Positions 25,801 to 34,031 of a stretch of DNA of 64,000 nucleotides are shown in pieces (positions within the stretch are counted from its first letter, which is position 1; each line of letters begins with the position of its first letter). Both the position numbers and the translations under genes were made by a program. This DNA is from Desulfotomaculum copahuensis (GTDB taxonomy: Bacteria; Bacillota; Desulfotomaculia; Desulfotomaculales; Desulfovirgulaceae). A model generated the notes under the pieces. The model made no database searches, was not told the origin of the DNA, and worked only from the letters and a program-made list of their open reading frames with translations. The stretch lies in contig NZ_LYVF01000158.1 in assembly GCF_001655685.1 (NCBI RefSeq), positions 124,001 through 188,000 on the forward strand. Direction: 5' to 3'.

Positions 25801-27732
25801 CCCGGCCACCAGGTGCAAATTTTGCCTTTCCCGCTGCTCTATGGCCCGCCCCAGACTGAACAGGCGGGGTAAAGCATCCGGGGGGAGCATAACGGCCGCC
25901 GCCTCCCGTACCGGCCAGGGCGCCTGCAGGCCGGTCAGACCCAGATCGGCGGCCGCAAGCAAAGTCTCTTCCCCTTCCCCGGCCGCCGCCACGGCCACCA
26001 CCAGTCCCTGTCGCTTCAGGGAAATGATTTTTTCCACGCCTTCCGCCACGGTCAGACCGGACCAGCATTCCAGCCCCAGTTCCGCAGCCGCTGCCCGGTA
26101 CACACCTTCATGTTCCCCGGCGAACAGGATCAAGCGCTCAATGCCCCGGGCACGCAAACCCTCGAGCATGCCAGCCGTATCCGCCCCAATCCGGTGCGTC
26201 ACGCCCATGACGGCCGCCAGGCGGTCGTTAAGGGCGATAAAAAACGGCGTCGCCCCCAGGCTGGCGAACCGCCTGGCCTTGAGCAGTCCCCAGGCCGGAT
26301 CGACGCCCCGGGCACGCAGATAGCCCGCGCTGCCGACGGATACCGTCATACCGTTTACAGTGCCGGTCAAACCGTCGTTTCCCGCTTCAAGCACCTGTAC
26401 GGCCATCCGGGGCGCATCAAGCATGAAACTGGAGCCGCGGCCGCCGGCGGCGGACAGGGGATGACCGGCGGCGGCCAGCAAATCTGCCGCCGCCCGTTGC
26501 ACCGCCGGGCGCTCATAGCCGGGCAGGGTGTAAAAATGGTTCACCAGCAAAGGCAGTTTGACCCAGCTTTCCGCCAGGATCAGCACATTTACCGCCGGCA
26601 GCAGGGAAAGCGCCGGCGGGTGGATCACACGGATTCCCTCACGGCCGGCGGTAACCAGACCGGCCGCCCGGGCGGTCCGTCCGGCCAGTCCGGCCGGACC
26701 GGGCGAGGCGGCAAGCAGCATGGCCAGACTGCGGTTCAGATCACGTCCAAGCAGTCCGGCCAGGGCGGAAAAGCCCAGCGCCACCGGCAGCATGCGATCA
26801 CCATAACGCGTCGCGACATCCCGGGAACCGGCGCCATACGCCGCTGCCGCGGATTCCTTCCCGCCGGGCGTCCCGCCGGCGGAAAAAGTCCTGGTCATCC
26901 CGCCGGACACTTCTTGTCCGCCGCCGGCGCTCTCACCATTGTCCGTACTGGCGCTTCCCGGCCCGGCCAAATGCCCGGACAGGGTTTGGGCCTGTTTTTC
27001 CGTCAATCCCGGCGCCAGGCATTCCCGCCGGGCCAGCGACAGGGAGTGGGAAAGCACCAGCGACTGCAGGAGCGCGTTTAAGTTCACCAGCCAGAGAACG
27101 AGCAGCCCCGGCACGCTTTCACGCAACAACATGGTGCCCAAACCCGCGGCGCCCAGCAAAAAATCAAAATTCATCCGGCGCCGCACCGACAAATGATGCA
27201 GCCCGCTTTTTAAAACCGGATAACCGGAAACCAGCGCAGCCACTGCGGTCAAATGGAACAACAGCGGCGACCGGGACAACCGGGACGGTCCACGGAACAG
27301 ATGCTTCACGCCTATCACGGCCAGAACAGCACCGCTTAAAACAACATTAAAAAACTGCCGCCTCAGGGGCAAATCTTCCGGCTCCGTCAGCCGCGCCGGC
27401 ATATTTCCGGCGGCCCGCCCGCCGGCCGGAACGTGTATTGCCCCGCCGGCCGGCGTTTCAGAGAAGTTGACCAGGGTATCCAGTCCAGTCAGGATGTTTT
27501 GCAGCGATTTCAAGCCGGCATACGGATCAGACGCGTCCGGGAAGGCAAAGGTAACCAGGATGCGCCCGGAAGCGGCATTGCCCCTGACTTCCCGTACTTC
27601 CGCCAAACGGCTTAAACCGGCGGCCACCTGTTCCAGCAACTGCCGGTTGCGTTTTACGCCGGGCACGGCGATACGCACGCGGCCCGGCAGATAATGCACG
27701 ATTTCCCAGGATGACGGATTCTTTTTAGCCAA
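22822..27732 (-). CDS. Tandem P-type ATPase: HMA_2 domain, degenerate P1B-like half, active P2A (Ca2+-type) half
   Basis: About 1,636 residues. Residues 5-70 form an HMA_2-like domain (WEIVHYLPGRVRIAVPGV). Residues about 100-720 resemble a P1B metal ATPase with its catalysis lost: the CPC site reads SPGPAGL and the DKTGT site reads AESWVK. Residues about 730-1620 form an intact P2A pump: cation-ATPase N-domain, TGES (near 894), PEGLPAIV in M4, CTDKTGTLTRNE (near 1055), MIGDGVNDAP (near 1356), and NVGEVLL and NLLGDGLPA in M5/M6, as in calcium pumps. The layout resembles mycobacterial CtpI. I prefer TTG at 27732 with AGAGGAGG 12 nt upstream; the frame is open to 27756. Probable cation export or import across the spore or cell membrane; ion unknown. 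Confidence 0.88.
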   Translation of the reverse strand: MAKKNPSSWEIVHYLPGRVRIAVPGVKRNRQLLEQVAAGLSRLAEVREVRGNAASGRILVTFAFPDASDPYAGLKSLQNILTGLDTLVNFSETPAGGAIHVPAGGRAAGNMPARLTEPEDLPLRRQFFNVVLSGAVLAVIGVKHLFRGPSRLSRSPLLFHLTAVAALVSGYPVLKSGLHHLSVRRRMNFDFLLGAAGLGTMLLRESVPGLLVLWLVNLNALLQSLVLSHSLSLARRECLAPGLTEKQAQTLSGHLAGPGSASTDNGESAGGGQEVSGGMTRTFSAGGTPGGKESAAAAYGAGSRDVATRYGDRMLPVALGFSALAGLLGRDLNRSLAMLLAASPGPAGLAGRTARAAGLVTAGREGIRVIHPPALSLLPAVNVLILAESWVKLPLLVNHFYTLPGYERPAVQRAAADLLAAAGHPLSAAGGRGSSFMLDAPRMAVQVLEAGNDGLTGTVNGMTVSVGSAGYLRARGVDPAWGLLKARRFASLGATPFFIALNDRLAAVMGVTHRIGADTAGMLEGLRARGIERLILFAGEHEGVYRAAAAELGLECWSGLTVAEGVEKIISLKRQGLVVAVAAAGEGEETLLAAADLGLTGLQAPWPVREAAAVMLPPDALPRLFSLGRAIEQRERQNLHLVAGMNALGLVLGSTGRLLPVAATIFNNLISVAVTLNSYRLFFPGRARAPKPAGEPAGGGVRPALVPVAAGRADAAPVVIPAQGNTAIHNGNWSQLDVAAVLEHLQTDAGRGLTAAEAARRLAACGPNRLEAAPAPGLLARFIVQMKDFLVQALLGSSIVCLFAGEFFDALAIMVIILLNGMLGAVQEHKAEGAMEALKEMTIPVARVLRDGQWQQIASPDLVPGDVIMLEAGDGVPADARLLEINELQVMEAALTGESCPVPKDTCAPLDCVSLLDCQNMIFMGTVVTRGRCRAVIVTTGMLTELGQIADLLAHYEHERTPLQNNLADVGKIVLKSSLAVSALVIAAGIWRGGGMLQMFLTGISLAVAAIPEGLPAIVTVALASGVRRMARSHAVVRRLPAVENLGSATLICTDKTGTLTRNEQAVRLVYCADGGWWRASGPGYDPEGGGFEATDDGKRENLVFVLMAASLCSNARLIKTGASGREWQVDGDPTEGALLAAAGRAGIKRDELEKSFTRLREIPFDSERCRMTVVCRNPAGEKISFVKGAPDVILKLCRHYQGEQAPAAMDELARRRFLKANENLTAAALRVLAVAYRPMPVDDAPADEELIFLGLIGMQDPPRPEVRPAIAACHRAGIKVVMITGDHRNTALAIGRELGLIEDAGQVLTGAELEQMDDRQLQAALESVRVFARVLPRHKLRLVRLFKQRGELVAMIGDGVNDAPAVKEADIGVAMGISGTEVTKQASQLILTDDNFTTVVGAVEQGRGICANVRRSVRYLLATNVGEVLLMFFTVMAGLPLPLLPIQLLWLNLLGDGLPAVALSVDPPDPAVMEQPPRNFKAGLFDSRYVSRIISRGLAIGVTSLGAYWWGLRQGNLMRARTLALAAITTSQLVHALDCRRDGTENVKTANRFLDGAVGLSGALLLSAVYLPLGRRIFKTFPLSVTDWGTVFGSALCTNALDYLSRPVISGLLPPGPPISSNQEANTRQNNNGGE

Positions 27733-27762
27733 TACCTTCCACGGCCTCCTCTGCAATTGTGC

Positions 27763-28023
27763 TTATTTTCCCCCGGCAAACGGAAAATAATAAGTAAGCC
27801 GGCAAGTTTGTCCCGCCGGGCGCTCTTCTTTTTTGCCGCCGCCCGGGAAGGCCGGATGGCGAATTAGCAGACGGCTATGAACCGGCTTTCCAGTAATGCC
27901 GGAATGTAGCTCACGGTAAAAACGAAAGACCTGCGCTTTGGCAGGCCGCATTCCCATGACATGGGTAACCTTCGTCGAGAAGCCTTCGGGCAGGTCCCGG
28001 AGGGGGTTCGCTTTAAAGGCAAC
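27763..28023 (-). other. Possible structured leader of the P-type ATPase gene
   Basis: 261 nt between a terminator and the ATPase start. On the minus strand GACCTGC and GCAGGTC, about 65 nt apart, can close a region holding smaller hairpins (CTTC-TCGAC-GAAG, CCCA-TGTCA-TGGG). A 134-codon frame covers the area but has no recognisable product or ribosome site. GGGGAAAATA just before the ATPase gene resembles a forespore -10 without its -35. No known riboswitch class was recognised. Confidence 0.3.
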
Positions 28024-28049
28024 AAAAAACCCGCCCGGCTTCAGGCGAG
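28024..28049 (-). terminator. Terminator of gene 28177-28503
   Basis: Minus strand CTCGCCTG-AAGC-CGGGCGGG (two G-T pairs) followed by TTTTTTG. Confidence 0.65.
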
Positions 28050-28176
28050 TTTTGCAGTGCCAGCTTTTACCCCGCGTTTCCGTTTCCGGTACTGGTTTCA
28101 GGCATCGAACGGTTCTGTTTCCTTCCTCCGGCCCTTGACGGCAGTTTGTGGTTCCCGGACACCGCACCGCGCAATA

Positions 28177-28503
28177 CTAAGCCGTGATCCGAAAAGAACG
28201 GGTCTGTTCCAGCGGCGTAACCACCTGTACGCGGGTGGCGTGCTCGGCGGCCCACAGAATGCTGGAAACCATTGTTGATATGTCGCCCGCAGCCATCCCC
28301 CGGTGGGTCAGGACCAGGGGAAGACAAAACTCGGGGCATTCCGCCGGACGCAAATAGAGCTCCAGGTAGAGCCTGCCCTCCCCGGACGGGCGGCAAACCA
28401 GCCGGGTGATCCGGGCATCCCGGGCGATTACTTCCTTTTCCACCCGGGCCAGCAGGTTATCAAGGCTCCGCGTACCGTAAACTTCATCCCGCACGGCAAG
28501 CAC
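28177..28503 (-). CDS. Uncharacterised 108-residue protein
   Basis: Soluble protein with alternating strands and helices (ITRLVCRPSGEGRLYLELYLRP, then GDISTMVSSILWAAEHATRVQVVTPLEQTRSFRI). It has two cysteines and no signal peptide. No family recognised. GTG start at 28503 close to AGGAGTGAG; a second in-frame GTG four codons later is an alternative. It has its own sigma-A-type promoter and terminator, so it is monocistronic and separate from the ATPase gene downstream. Confidence 0.65.
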   Translation of the reverse strand: MLAVRDEVYGTRSLDNLLARVEKEVIARDARITRLVCRPSGEGRLYLELYLRPAECPEFCLPLVLTHRGMAAGDISTMVSSILWAAEHATRVQVVTPLEQTRSFRITA

Positions 28504-28528
28504 CTCACTCCTGCTTCAATTTACAAAT

Positions 28529-28557
28529 ATTGTACGTTCCCGGTGGAAAAATGTCTA
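28529..28557 (-). promoter_or_regulatory. SigA-type promoter of gene 28177-28503
   Basis: Minus strand -35 TAGACA (28552-28557), 17-nt spacer, -10 TACAAT (28529-28534). Confidence 0.6.
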
Positions 28558-28711
28558 TGCGGCAGCGCCCAAAGCTAAAAAGAAACGCTTCAGCCGGCCA
28601 AATTGGCAGCCCAATTGATAACTTGCCCGGACAGCCGGAAAACCGTTGCCCCTCGCCCCCTCAAGGCAACCATTCGGCCGGCCGTTTAATCGTAATTCCG
28701 GCAAAACGGCT

Positions 28712-28740
28712 GTATATTGCTCCGGCCGGTGGTTATAATA
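28712..28740 (+). promoter_or_regulatory. Promoter of the structured RNA (forespore-sigma-like)
   Basis: GTATA (28712-28716), 14-nt spacer, GGTTATAATA (28731-28740). This is the same layout and spacing as the SASP promoter at 18786. A plain SigA reading (TATAAT at 28734 with TGTATA 17 nt upstream) is also possible. The start would be near 28746, exactly before the closing stem. Confidence 0.6.
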
Positions 28741-28745
28741 GCCTT

Positions 28746-28985
28746 ACCAGGGTCTGTAGTGACCGGGCCGGGATCAGTAGCGGAACCGGAAGCCTTACCA
28801 CCCATGGGAGCTGGTAATCACAGGGTTAGACGCGGCAGGAAGATAGCGTCGAACCCGCCGGGTATCTGATTCTGGCCGGGCAAAGGCCGTCACGGGTGCC
28901 GCAACGGTTTGCGGCAGCTGGAAGGTTGCCGCAAACCGTGCAAGAAAAGCGTAGCGGCCATAGCGCAGGTCATTACAGGCCCTGT
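28746..28985 (+). ncRNA. Candidate structured noncoding RNA, about 240 nt
   Basis: The ends pair through a 17-bp stem: CAGGGTCTGTAGTGACC (28748-28764) with GGTCATTACAGGCCCTG (28968-28984), including two G-U pairs. Inside are hairpins TTACCA/TGGTAA, GGGTT-GACGC/GCGTC-AACCC and a 12-13-bp perfect stem CGGTTTGCGGCA / TGCCGCAAACCG. Unpaired conserved-looking tracts include GATCAGTAGCGGAACCGG and AAAAGCGTAGCGGCC. No ORF with a ribosome site lies here. RNase P, tmRNA and SRP RNA hallmarks are absent. The raiA-type RNA of Firmicutes is a family to test; I cannot confirm it. Confidence 0.65.
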
Positions 28986-28990
28986 ATAAA

Positions 28991-29019
28991 GAAACCCTTC
29001 TCCGGTGGAGAAGGGTTTC
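28991..29019 (-). terminator. Terminator of ileS, possibly also the 3' end of the structured RNA
   Basis: 12-bp stem GAAACCCTTCTC / GAGAAGGGTTTC with loop CGGTG. On the minus strand it is followed by TTTATAC, a weak T-run. On the plus strand there is none. Confidence 0.6.
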
Positions 29020-29031
29020 TGCCTGCCCTCT

Positions 29032-31815
29032 TTACTGCCGGACCGCCGCTGCACAGCGCGGGCAAAGGGTGGGATGTGCGGCATCCTGTCCCACTGCCGG
29101 GTGGTACATCCAACAGCGCTCGCATTTCTCACCAGGTGCCCGCTTAATCACCACACCCAAACCGGGTACGGTTTCCGAAACCGGTACACCCTGCCCGGGC
29201 AGCGGCTGTAAATGCACACCGGAAACGATAAACAACGCCGGCAGATCCGCCGCCGCCCCGGACAAAAACTCGAACAGTTCACCACCGGCATACAGCTCCA
29301 CCATTGCCTCCAGGGAATTGCCGATTAACTTGTCCCGCCGGGCCGTTTCCAGCGCCCGGGTTACCTCGGCGCGCACCGCCAGCAGGCGCTCGTACTTTTG
29401 CTCCAGTCCGGCATCCAGGTAGTCTTCGTTTACTTCCGGCATGTCGGTTAACTGCACGCTGACCGGCAGATCCTTTTCCCGGGGTACGTAAAGCCAGATC
29501 TCTTCCGTGGTGAAGGCAAGCACCGGCGCGAGCAGCCGCACCAGAACGTGCAGGATCCGGTAGAGCACCGTCTGGGCGGCCCGCCGCTGCTGTGAAGCGG
29601 CGGGTGATGTATACAGCCGGTCCTTGATCATGTCCAGATACAGGGAACTCATGTCAATCGTACAAAATCCGTGCACGGCATGATAGACCACGTGATATTC
29701 GTATTCCCGGTAGGCATCCAGCACCCGCCCGATCATCCGGTGCAGGCGCAGCAAGGCCCAGCGGTCGATTTCCGGCAGGTTTTCGTAGGCCACCTGATTC
29801 GTTTCCGGATTGAAATCATACAGGTTGCCGAGCAAAAAGCGGATGGTGTTGCGAATTTTACGGTAGGACTCGGTCATCTGCTTCAAGATGTTCGGCGACG
29901 CCGCCAGATCGCCGCGGTAATCGGCGGAACTGACCCACAGGCGTAAAATATCGGCGCCCATTTGTTTGATTACTTTGAGCGGATCGACCACATTGCCCAG
30001 TGATTTGCTCATTTTACGCCCCTGCTCGTCGACCACGAAACCGTGGGTGAGCACGGCCCGGTAAGGCGCTTGGCCCCGCACAGCCACCGCGGTGGACAGC
30101 GAACTGTTGAACCAGCCCCGGTGCTGGTCACTGCCTTCCAGGTACAGATCCGCCGGCCAGCGCAATTCCGGCCAGACGGCCGGTTGTTCCAGCACGCCCA
30201 GATGGGAGGAGCCGCTGTCGAACCAGACGTCCATGATGTCGGTTTCCTTGGTGAAGCCGGTGGCACCGCAGGACGGACATTTAAGTCCGGGCGGCACCAG
30301 TTGGTCCGCTTCCCGGGCGAACCAGACGTCGGAGCCGTATTCTTTGAACAACGTCTGTAAATGCGCAATCGTTTCAGCGGTAATGATCTCCTTCCCGCAG
30401 CCGGCGCAATAAAAGATGGGAATGGGCACGCCCCAGGTACGCTGGCGGGACACACACCAATCGCCCCGGTTGGCCACCATATTATGAATGCGCTCCTCGC
30501 CCCAGGCCGGGATCCAGCGCACCTGGCGGATGGCCTCCAGCGCCTGCCGGCGGAAACCTTCGATCGAGGCGAACCACTGCTCGGTGGCCCGGAAAAACAC
30601 CGGGTTTTTGCAGCGCCAGCAATGCGGATACTGGTGCCGGATGGTCCCTTCATGCATCAGGTGTCCCTGACGGGTTAACTCCGCACTGACACTCCGGTTG
30701 GCGTCGGTGTAAAACTGGCCGGCAAACGGCCCCGCTTCGGCCATGAAATGTCCCTGCCCGTCGACAGGTGAAAGAATGGGCAACTTGTACTTCAGCCCCA
30801 CCAGGTAGTCCTCGTGGCCATGTCCGGGAGCGGTATGCACACAGCCGGTGCCCGCCTCAAGGGTCACATGGTCGCCCAGGATGAGCGGGGAATCCCGGTC
30901 GATAAAGGGATGACGGCAAATCACCATTTCCAGCTCCCGGCCCGGGATTTCCTTTTCCACCTGCCAGTCTGTCAGACCCACCGCTCCGGCAAAAGAAGAT
31001 AAGAGCTCCTTCGCCACCACATATCGCTCCCCCGCCGAACGGACCAGGACATAAGTAAAATCCGGATGTACGGAAATGGCCAGATTGGCGATCAACGTCC
31101 AGGGGGTGGTAGTCCAGATGACCACATAACTGCCGGCGGGCAGGATCCCCCGCCCGTCTTTTACCGGGAAGCGCACATAAATGGAAGGGGATTTTTTGTC
31201 CTGGTACTCCACTTCCGCTTCCGCCAAAGCGGTTTCACAGGTGGCGCACCAGTATACCGGTTTCAAACCCTTGTAAATATAGCCGCGCCGGGCCATCTCG
31301 CCGAATACGCCAATCTGCGCCGCCTCATAATGCGGCATCAGCGTCAGGTAAGGATGTTCCCAGTCGCCGCGCACCCCCAGGCGCTTAAATTCCTCCCGCT
31401 GGATGGACACAAATTTCAGGGCGTATTCCTTGCACTGGCGGCGGAATTCCACCGGATGCACAGCATGCCGGTTCAAACCCAAATTTTTAATCGCCTGCTG
31501 CTCAATAGGCAGGCCGTGAGTATCCCAGCCCGGCACATAGGGAGCATCATAACCGGCCATACTGTGGTACTTGACGATCATATCCTTGAGCACCTTATTC
31601 AAAGCGGTGCCCAGGTGAATGTGACCGTTGGCGTAGGGAGGGCCGTCATGCAGGATGAATTTCGGCCGGCCGGCGTTTTTTTGCTGGACCAGCTTATAGA
31701 CGTCAATCTCCTCCCAGAATTTTTGCATTTCCGGTTCCCGCTGGGGCAGGTTGGCCCGCATGGGGAAATCGGTACGGGGTAAGTTTAATGTTTTTCCGTA
31801 ATCCATGACTACCAC
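29032..31815 (-). CDS. ileS: Isoleucyl-tRNA synthetase
   Basis: 927 residues, full length. Charges tRNA-Ile, with an editing domain against valine. The class I motif is GHIHLG (residues about 64-69), inside [16 protein letters not shown]. The KMSKS loop is [10 protein letters not shown] near residue 601. The Zn-binding C-terminus has CERCWMYHP and CPRCAAAV. Editing-domain signature [19 protein letters not shown] is present. The leader is a T-box with an ATC specifier, so expression rises when tRNA-Ile is uncharged. In many Firmicutes divIVA and ylmH precede ileS; here neither is seen and DUF167/yggT take that place. Confidence 0.98.
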   Translation of the reverse strand: MVVMDYGKTLNLPRTDFPMRANLPQREPEMQKFWEEIDVYKLVQQKNAGRPKFILHDGPPYANGHIHLGTALNKVLKDMIVKYHSMAGYDAPYVPGWDTHGLPIEQQAIKNLGLNRHAVHPVEFRRQCKEYALKFVSIQREEFKRLGVRGDWEHPYLTLMPHYEAAQIGVFGEMARRGYIYKGLKPVYWCATCETALAEAEVEYQDKKSPSIYVRFPVKDGRGILPAGSYVVIWTTTPWTLIANLAISVHPDFTYVLVRSAGERYVVAKELLSSFAGAVGLTDWQVEKEIPGRELEMVICRHPFIDRDSPLILGDHVTLEAGTGCVHTAPGHGHEDYLVGLKYKLPILSPVDGQGHFMAEAGPFAGQFYTDANRSVSAELTRQGHLMHEGTIRHQYPHCWRCKNPVFFRATEQWFASIEGFRRQALEAIRQVRWIPAWGEERIHNMVANRGDWCVSRQRTWGVPIPIFYCAGCGKEIITAETIAHLQTLFKEYGSDVWFAREADQLVPPGLKCPSCGATGFTKETDIMDVWFDSGSSHLGVLEQPAVWPELRWPADLYLEGSDQHRGWFNSSLSTAVAVRGQAPYRAVLTHGFVVDEQGRKMSKSLGNVVDPLKVIKQMGADILRLWVSSADYRGDLAASPNILKQMTESYRKIRNTIRFLLGNLYDFNPETNQVAYENLPEIDRWALLRLHRMIGRVLDAYREYEYHVVYHAVHGFCTIDMSSLYLDMIKDRLYTSPAASQQRRAAQTVLYRILHVLVRLLAPVLAFTTEEIWLYVPREKDLPVSVQLTDMPEVNEDYLDAGLEQKYERLLAVRAEVTRALETARRDKLIGNSLEAMVELYAGGELFEFLSGAAADLPALFIVSGVHLQPLPGQGVPVSETVPGLGVVIKRAPGEKCERCWMYHPAVGQDAAHPTLCPRCAAAVRQ

Positions 31816-31847
31816 CTTAACTTTGATTTAGAAGCAAAATGGCCAAT

Positions 31848-32105
31848 AAAAAACCCCGCCCCTAGGGACGGGGATATACCCGCGGTACCACCCTGGTAGG
31901 CGGGTCGTAAAACCCCGCCCGCTTGGATAACCGATAACGGCGGTCAACCGTCCGGGCTTAATGGGCAAAGGCCGGAACCCCGCCGTTCAGCCGGCGCCTC
32001 ACGGGTGATTTTCGTCGCCTGCCCGTACCCGGTTCACAGCTTCCCCGGGCTCTCTGGTACTGGGCCGGGCCACTACTCGTCCCGTTCAACGGTGGTTTGA
32101 GAAAA
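31848..32105 (-). promoter_or_regulatory. T-box leader (isoleucine) controlling ileS
   Basis: The minus strand has the conserved T-box sequence AGGGTGGTACCGCGG (31880-31894), the stem I motifs AGAGAGC and CCGTGAGG, and a specifier loop GAAAATCACC whose codon ATC (32007-32009) means isoleucine. The terminator is CCCCGTCCC-TAGGGGCGGGG plus TTTTTT (31848-31873). Uncharged tRNA-Ile would favour the antiterminator. Confidence 0.95.
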
Positions 32106-32113
32106 TATAGTAT

Positions 32114-32143
32114 ATTATATACATAAAACCGGGCCAAGGTCAA
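32114..32143 (-). promoter_or_regulatory. Promoter of the ileS T-box transcript
   Basis: Minus strand -35 TTGACC (32138-32143), 18-nt spacer, -10 TATAAT (32114-32119). The -35 lies just before the stop of the DUF167 gene. Confidence 0.75.
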
Positions 32144-32144
32144 A

Positions 32145-32441
32145 TCAAACCCCGTTTTTCCCGGCCAGGGCGATAATTTTTTCCCTCTTCGCCCCGGCCA
32201 CCCGGATCACCTTGTTGCGCCCGGTGTGCCCGGATACGATGTCCACCTGCGACCGGGGCACGGCCAGCAACCGGGCGAGGAAAACACGGCAGGCCTCATT
32301 GGCTTCGCCGTCCACCGGCGGCGCGGTCAAACGCACGCGCAGGGCGTCCTCATACAGGCCGGCCAACTGGTTTTTGGCCGCCCGCGGCTGCACACGCACT
32401 TTGAACAGCACACCGTTTTCATCCTCCCTTACCCAGAGCAA
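32145..32441 (-). CDS. DUF167/YggU family protein
   Basis: 98 residues. The family pattern is clear: VRVQPRAAKNQLAGLYEDALRVRLTAPPVDGEANEACRVFLARLL, then VDIVSGHTGRNKVIRV. A small alpha/beta protein of unknown role that commonly follows yggT. A TTG start at 32441 is likely, because the conserved W.RE..G.L segment begins there. Last gene of the ylmE-sepF-proC-yggT run, 28 nt after yggT. The position before ileS is normally occupied by ylmH and divIVA. Confidence 0.88.
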   Translation of the reverse strand: MLWVREDENGVLFKVRVQPRAAKNQLAGLYEDALRVRLTAPPVDGEANEACRVFLARLLAVPRSQVDIVSGHTGRNKVIRVAGAKREKIIALAGKNGV

Positions 32442-32469
32442 ATAACCGCACCACCTTGATTATGTAAAC

Positions 32470-32733
32470 CTAATAGCCCAACGCGCGCGCCAGATTAATC
32501 AGCAACTGGCGCAGTACTTCCAGGGCAAAAAACGCCACCAGGGGTGAAAAATCCAGCGCGCCCACCGGCGGCACAAAACGGCGGATAAAACCCAGCAGGG
32601 GCTCCGTTGTTTCGTATATAAAACGAATCAAGGGGTGATAGGGATTGTGACGGATAAACGACAAAATGATCCGGATAAAAATCAACCATACATAAACCTG
32701 GAAGATGATATTAATGATTCTTTCAATGCTCAT
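32470..32733 (-). CDS. ylmG: YggT family membrane protein (YlmG)
   Basis: 87 residues with two membrane segments: RIINIIFQVYVWLIFIRIILSFI, and LDFSPLVAFFALEVLRQLL. The conserved central motif is IYETTEPLLGFIRRFVPPVGALDFSPL. YggT/YlmG proteins are linked to membrane protein assembly, division or osmotic stress; the exact role is unclear. The ATG overlaps the proC stop by 4 nt, and GGGGTGA precedes it. Confidence 0.93.
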   Translation of the reverse strand: MSIERIINIIFQVYVWLIFIRIILSFIRHNPYHPLIRFIYETTEPLLGFIRRFVPPVGALDFSPLVAFFALEVLRQLLINLARALGY

Positions 32734-33566
32734 TTTTCACCCCGCGTTTTCAAGCCGGCCGACATTTCACGGGAACGGCCGGTGGCGTCCTCCACCGCCC
32801 GCATCAAAGTAACCCGCAGACCGCCCTCCTCCAGGGCGTAAACGCCGGCAATGGCGGTGCCGCCGGGCGTGGTAACCATGTTTTTCAGCCGTCCGGGGTG
32901 CTCTTGCGTCTCCATGACCATCCTGGCCGCACCAAGCATGGTCTGGGCACTCAACAACAGGGCTATATCCCGGGGCAGCCCCACCCTCACTCCGGCGTCG
33001 GCCATGGCCTCCAGGATGACGAACATATAGGCCGGGCCGCTGCCGCTCAAACCGGTTACAGCGTCCATCAGGTTTTCGGACACCTGAACCGCCTTGCCGA
33101 CCGCCGAAAAAACAGCCATCGCCCGCTCCCGGTCCTCCGCACCGGCATACTTCCCGGCGCAAAGCGCACTGGCACCCGCACCCAGCAAACAGGCCGTATT
33201 GGGCATCACCCGGATCACCGCCACCGGTTGGGACAGAAAACCTTCGATAAAAGCGGTGGGGATCCCGGCGGCGATTGAAATCAAGGTTTGACCGGGGTAA
33301 AAAGCAGCACCGGTTTCGTGCAGCACTTCCTCCACCATTTGCGGTTTGACGGCCAGGATCACGATATCCAGTTCCTGCACCAGATCACGGTTTCCCTGCA
33401 CGCCGTTGATACCCAGCTTGCGTTGCAAATATTCAATGCGTTCCGGACGCACATCGCTGACAAAAAGGTTGGCGGCGGCTATGCCGCTGTTTAGCAAACC
33501 GGTCAGCAGCGCCTCGGCCATGGCTCCCCCGCCCAGGCAGCCGATTTTTAAACCGCTTAAAACCAC
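32730..33566 (-). CDS. proC: Pyrroline-5-carboxylate reductase
   Basis: 278 residues. Catalyses the NAD(P)H-dependent last step of proline synthesis. The Rossmann motif is IGCLGGGAMAEALLTGLL. The conserved middle is VIRVMPNTACLLGAGASALCAG and the C-terminal signature LSGSGPAYMFVILEAMADAGV, with ending TTPGGTAIAGVYALEEGGLR. GTG start with GGAGGTGTTCTT upstream. Located between sepF and yggT, as in many Clostridia. Confidence 0.97.
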   Translation of the reverse strand: MVLSGLKIGCLGGGAMAEALLTGLLNSGIAAANLFVSDVRPERIEYLQRKLGINGVQGNRDLVQELDIVILAVKPQMVEEVLHETGAAFYPGQTLISIAAGIPTAFIEGFLSQPVAVIRVMPNTACLLGAGASALCAGKYAGAEDRERAMAVFSAVGKAVQVSENLMDAVTGLSGSGPAYMFVILEAMADAGVRVGLPRDIALLLSAQTMLGAARMVMETQEHPGRLKNMVTTPGGTAIAGVYALEEGGLRVTLMRAVEDATGRSREMSAGLKTRGEK

Positions 33567-33587
33567 AAGAACACCTCCGCCGCATGC

Positions 33588-34028
33588 TTAATCAGTCCAG
33601 GGCACTACTGTCCGCCCGGTTAATTCCTTGACTTCGCTGGCTATATCCACATTGCTCGGAACAAAAAGGAAAATCCCGTTGCCCACCTTCTGCGTGTTGC
33701 CGTTGAGCGCAAAGGTGGCGCCGCTGACAAAGTCCACCACCCGCCTGGCCAGTTCCGGTTCGGCCTTTTCCAGGTTGATGATCACCGGACGCCGGTTTTT
33801 CAGGTGCTCGGCGATTGCCTGCACTTCATCGAATACATCCGGTTCGGCCACCACCACCCGCACCTGGCGCTGGGCGTGCAAACTGAGCACCTGACCGCGG
33901 CGCCTGGCCGGCGGTATGTCCTCCTCTACATCCTGATAGCGCTCTTCCCTGTCCTTTTCCTCCTCCTCCAGCGGTTCCTCTTCAAAACCCATAAAACCCA
34001 GTACTTTGTCCATCAACTTTCTGGCCAT
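33588..34028 (-). CDS. sepF: Cell division protein SepF
   Basis: 146 residues. SepF polymerises into rings that bundle FtsZ and tether it to the membrane. The N-terminus MARKLMDKVLGFMGFEEEPL is the membrane-binding amphipathic helix, followed by an acidic linker. The core is VVVAEPDVFDEVQAIAEHLKNRRPVIINLEKAEPELARRVVDFVSG, with GNTQKVGNGIFLFVPSNVDI at the end. ATG at 34028 (GGAGG 8 nt upstream); a GTG one codon earlier is possible. Confidence 0.96.
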   Translation of the reverse strand: MARKLMDKVLGFMGFEEEPLEEEEKDREERYQDVEEDIPPARRRGQVLSLHAQRQVRVVVAEPDVFDEVQAIAEHLKNRRPVIINLEKAEPELARRVVDFVSGATFALNGNTQKVGNGIFLFVPSNVDIASEVKELTGRTVVPWTD

Positions 34029-34031
34029 CAC

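Noticed and set aside
27763..28167. 134-codon minus-strand frame upstream of the P-type ATPase
   Set aside because: It runs through a terminator and has no ribosome site. The translation is Pro/Gly/Arg-rich like a random GC-rich frame.
28746..28985. Structured RNA considered as RNase P RNA, tmRNA, SRP RNA or a T-box
   Set aside because: None of the invariant sequences of these RNAs is present, and the T-box of ileS is found on the other side of the gene.
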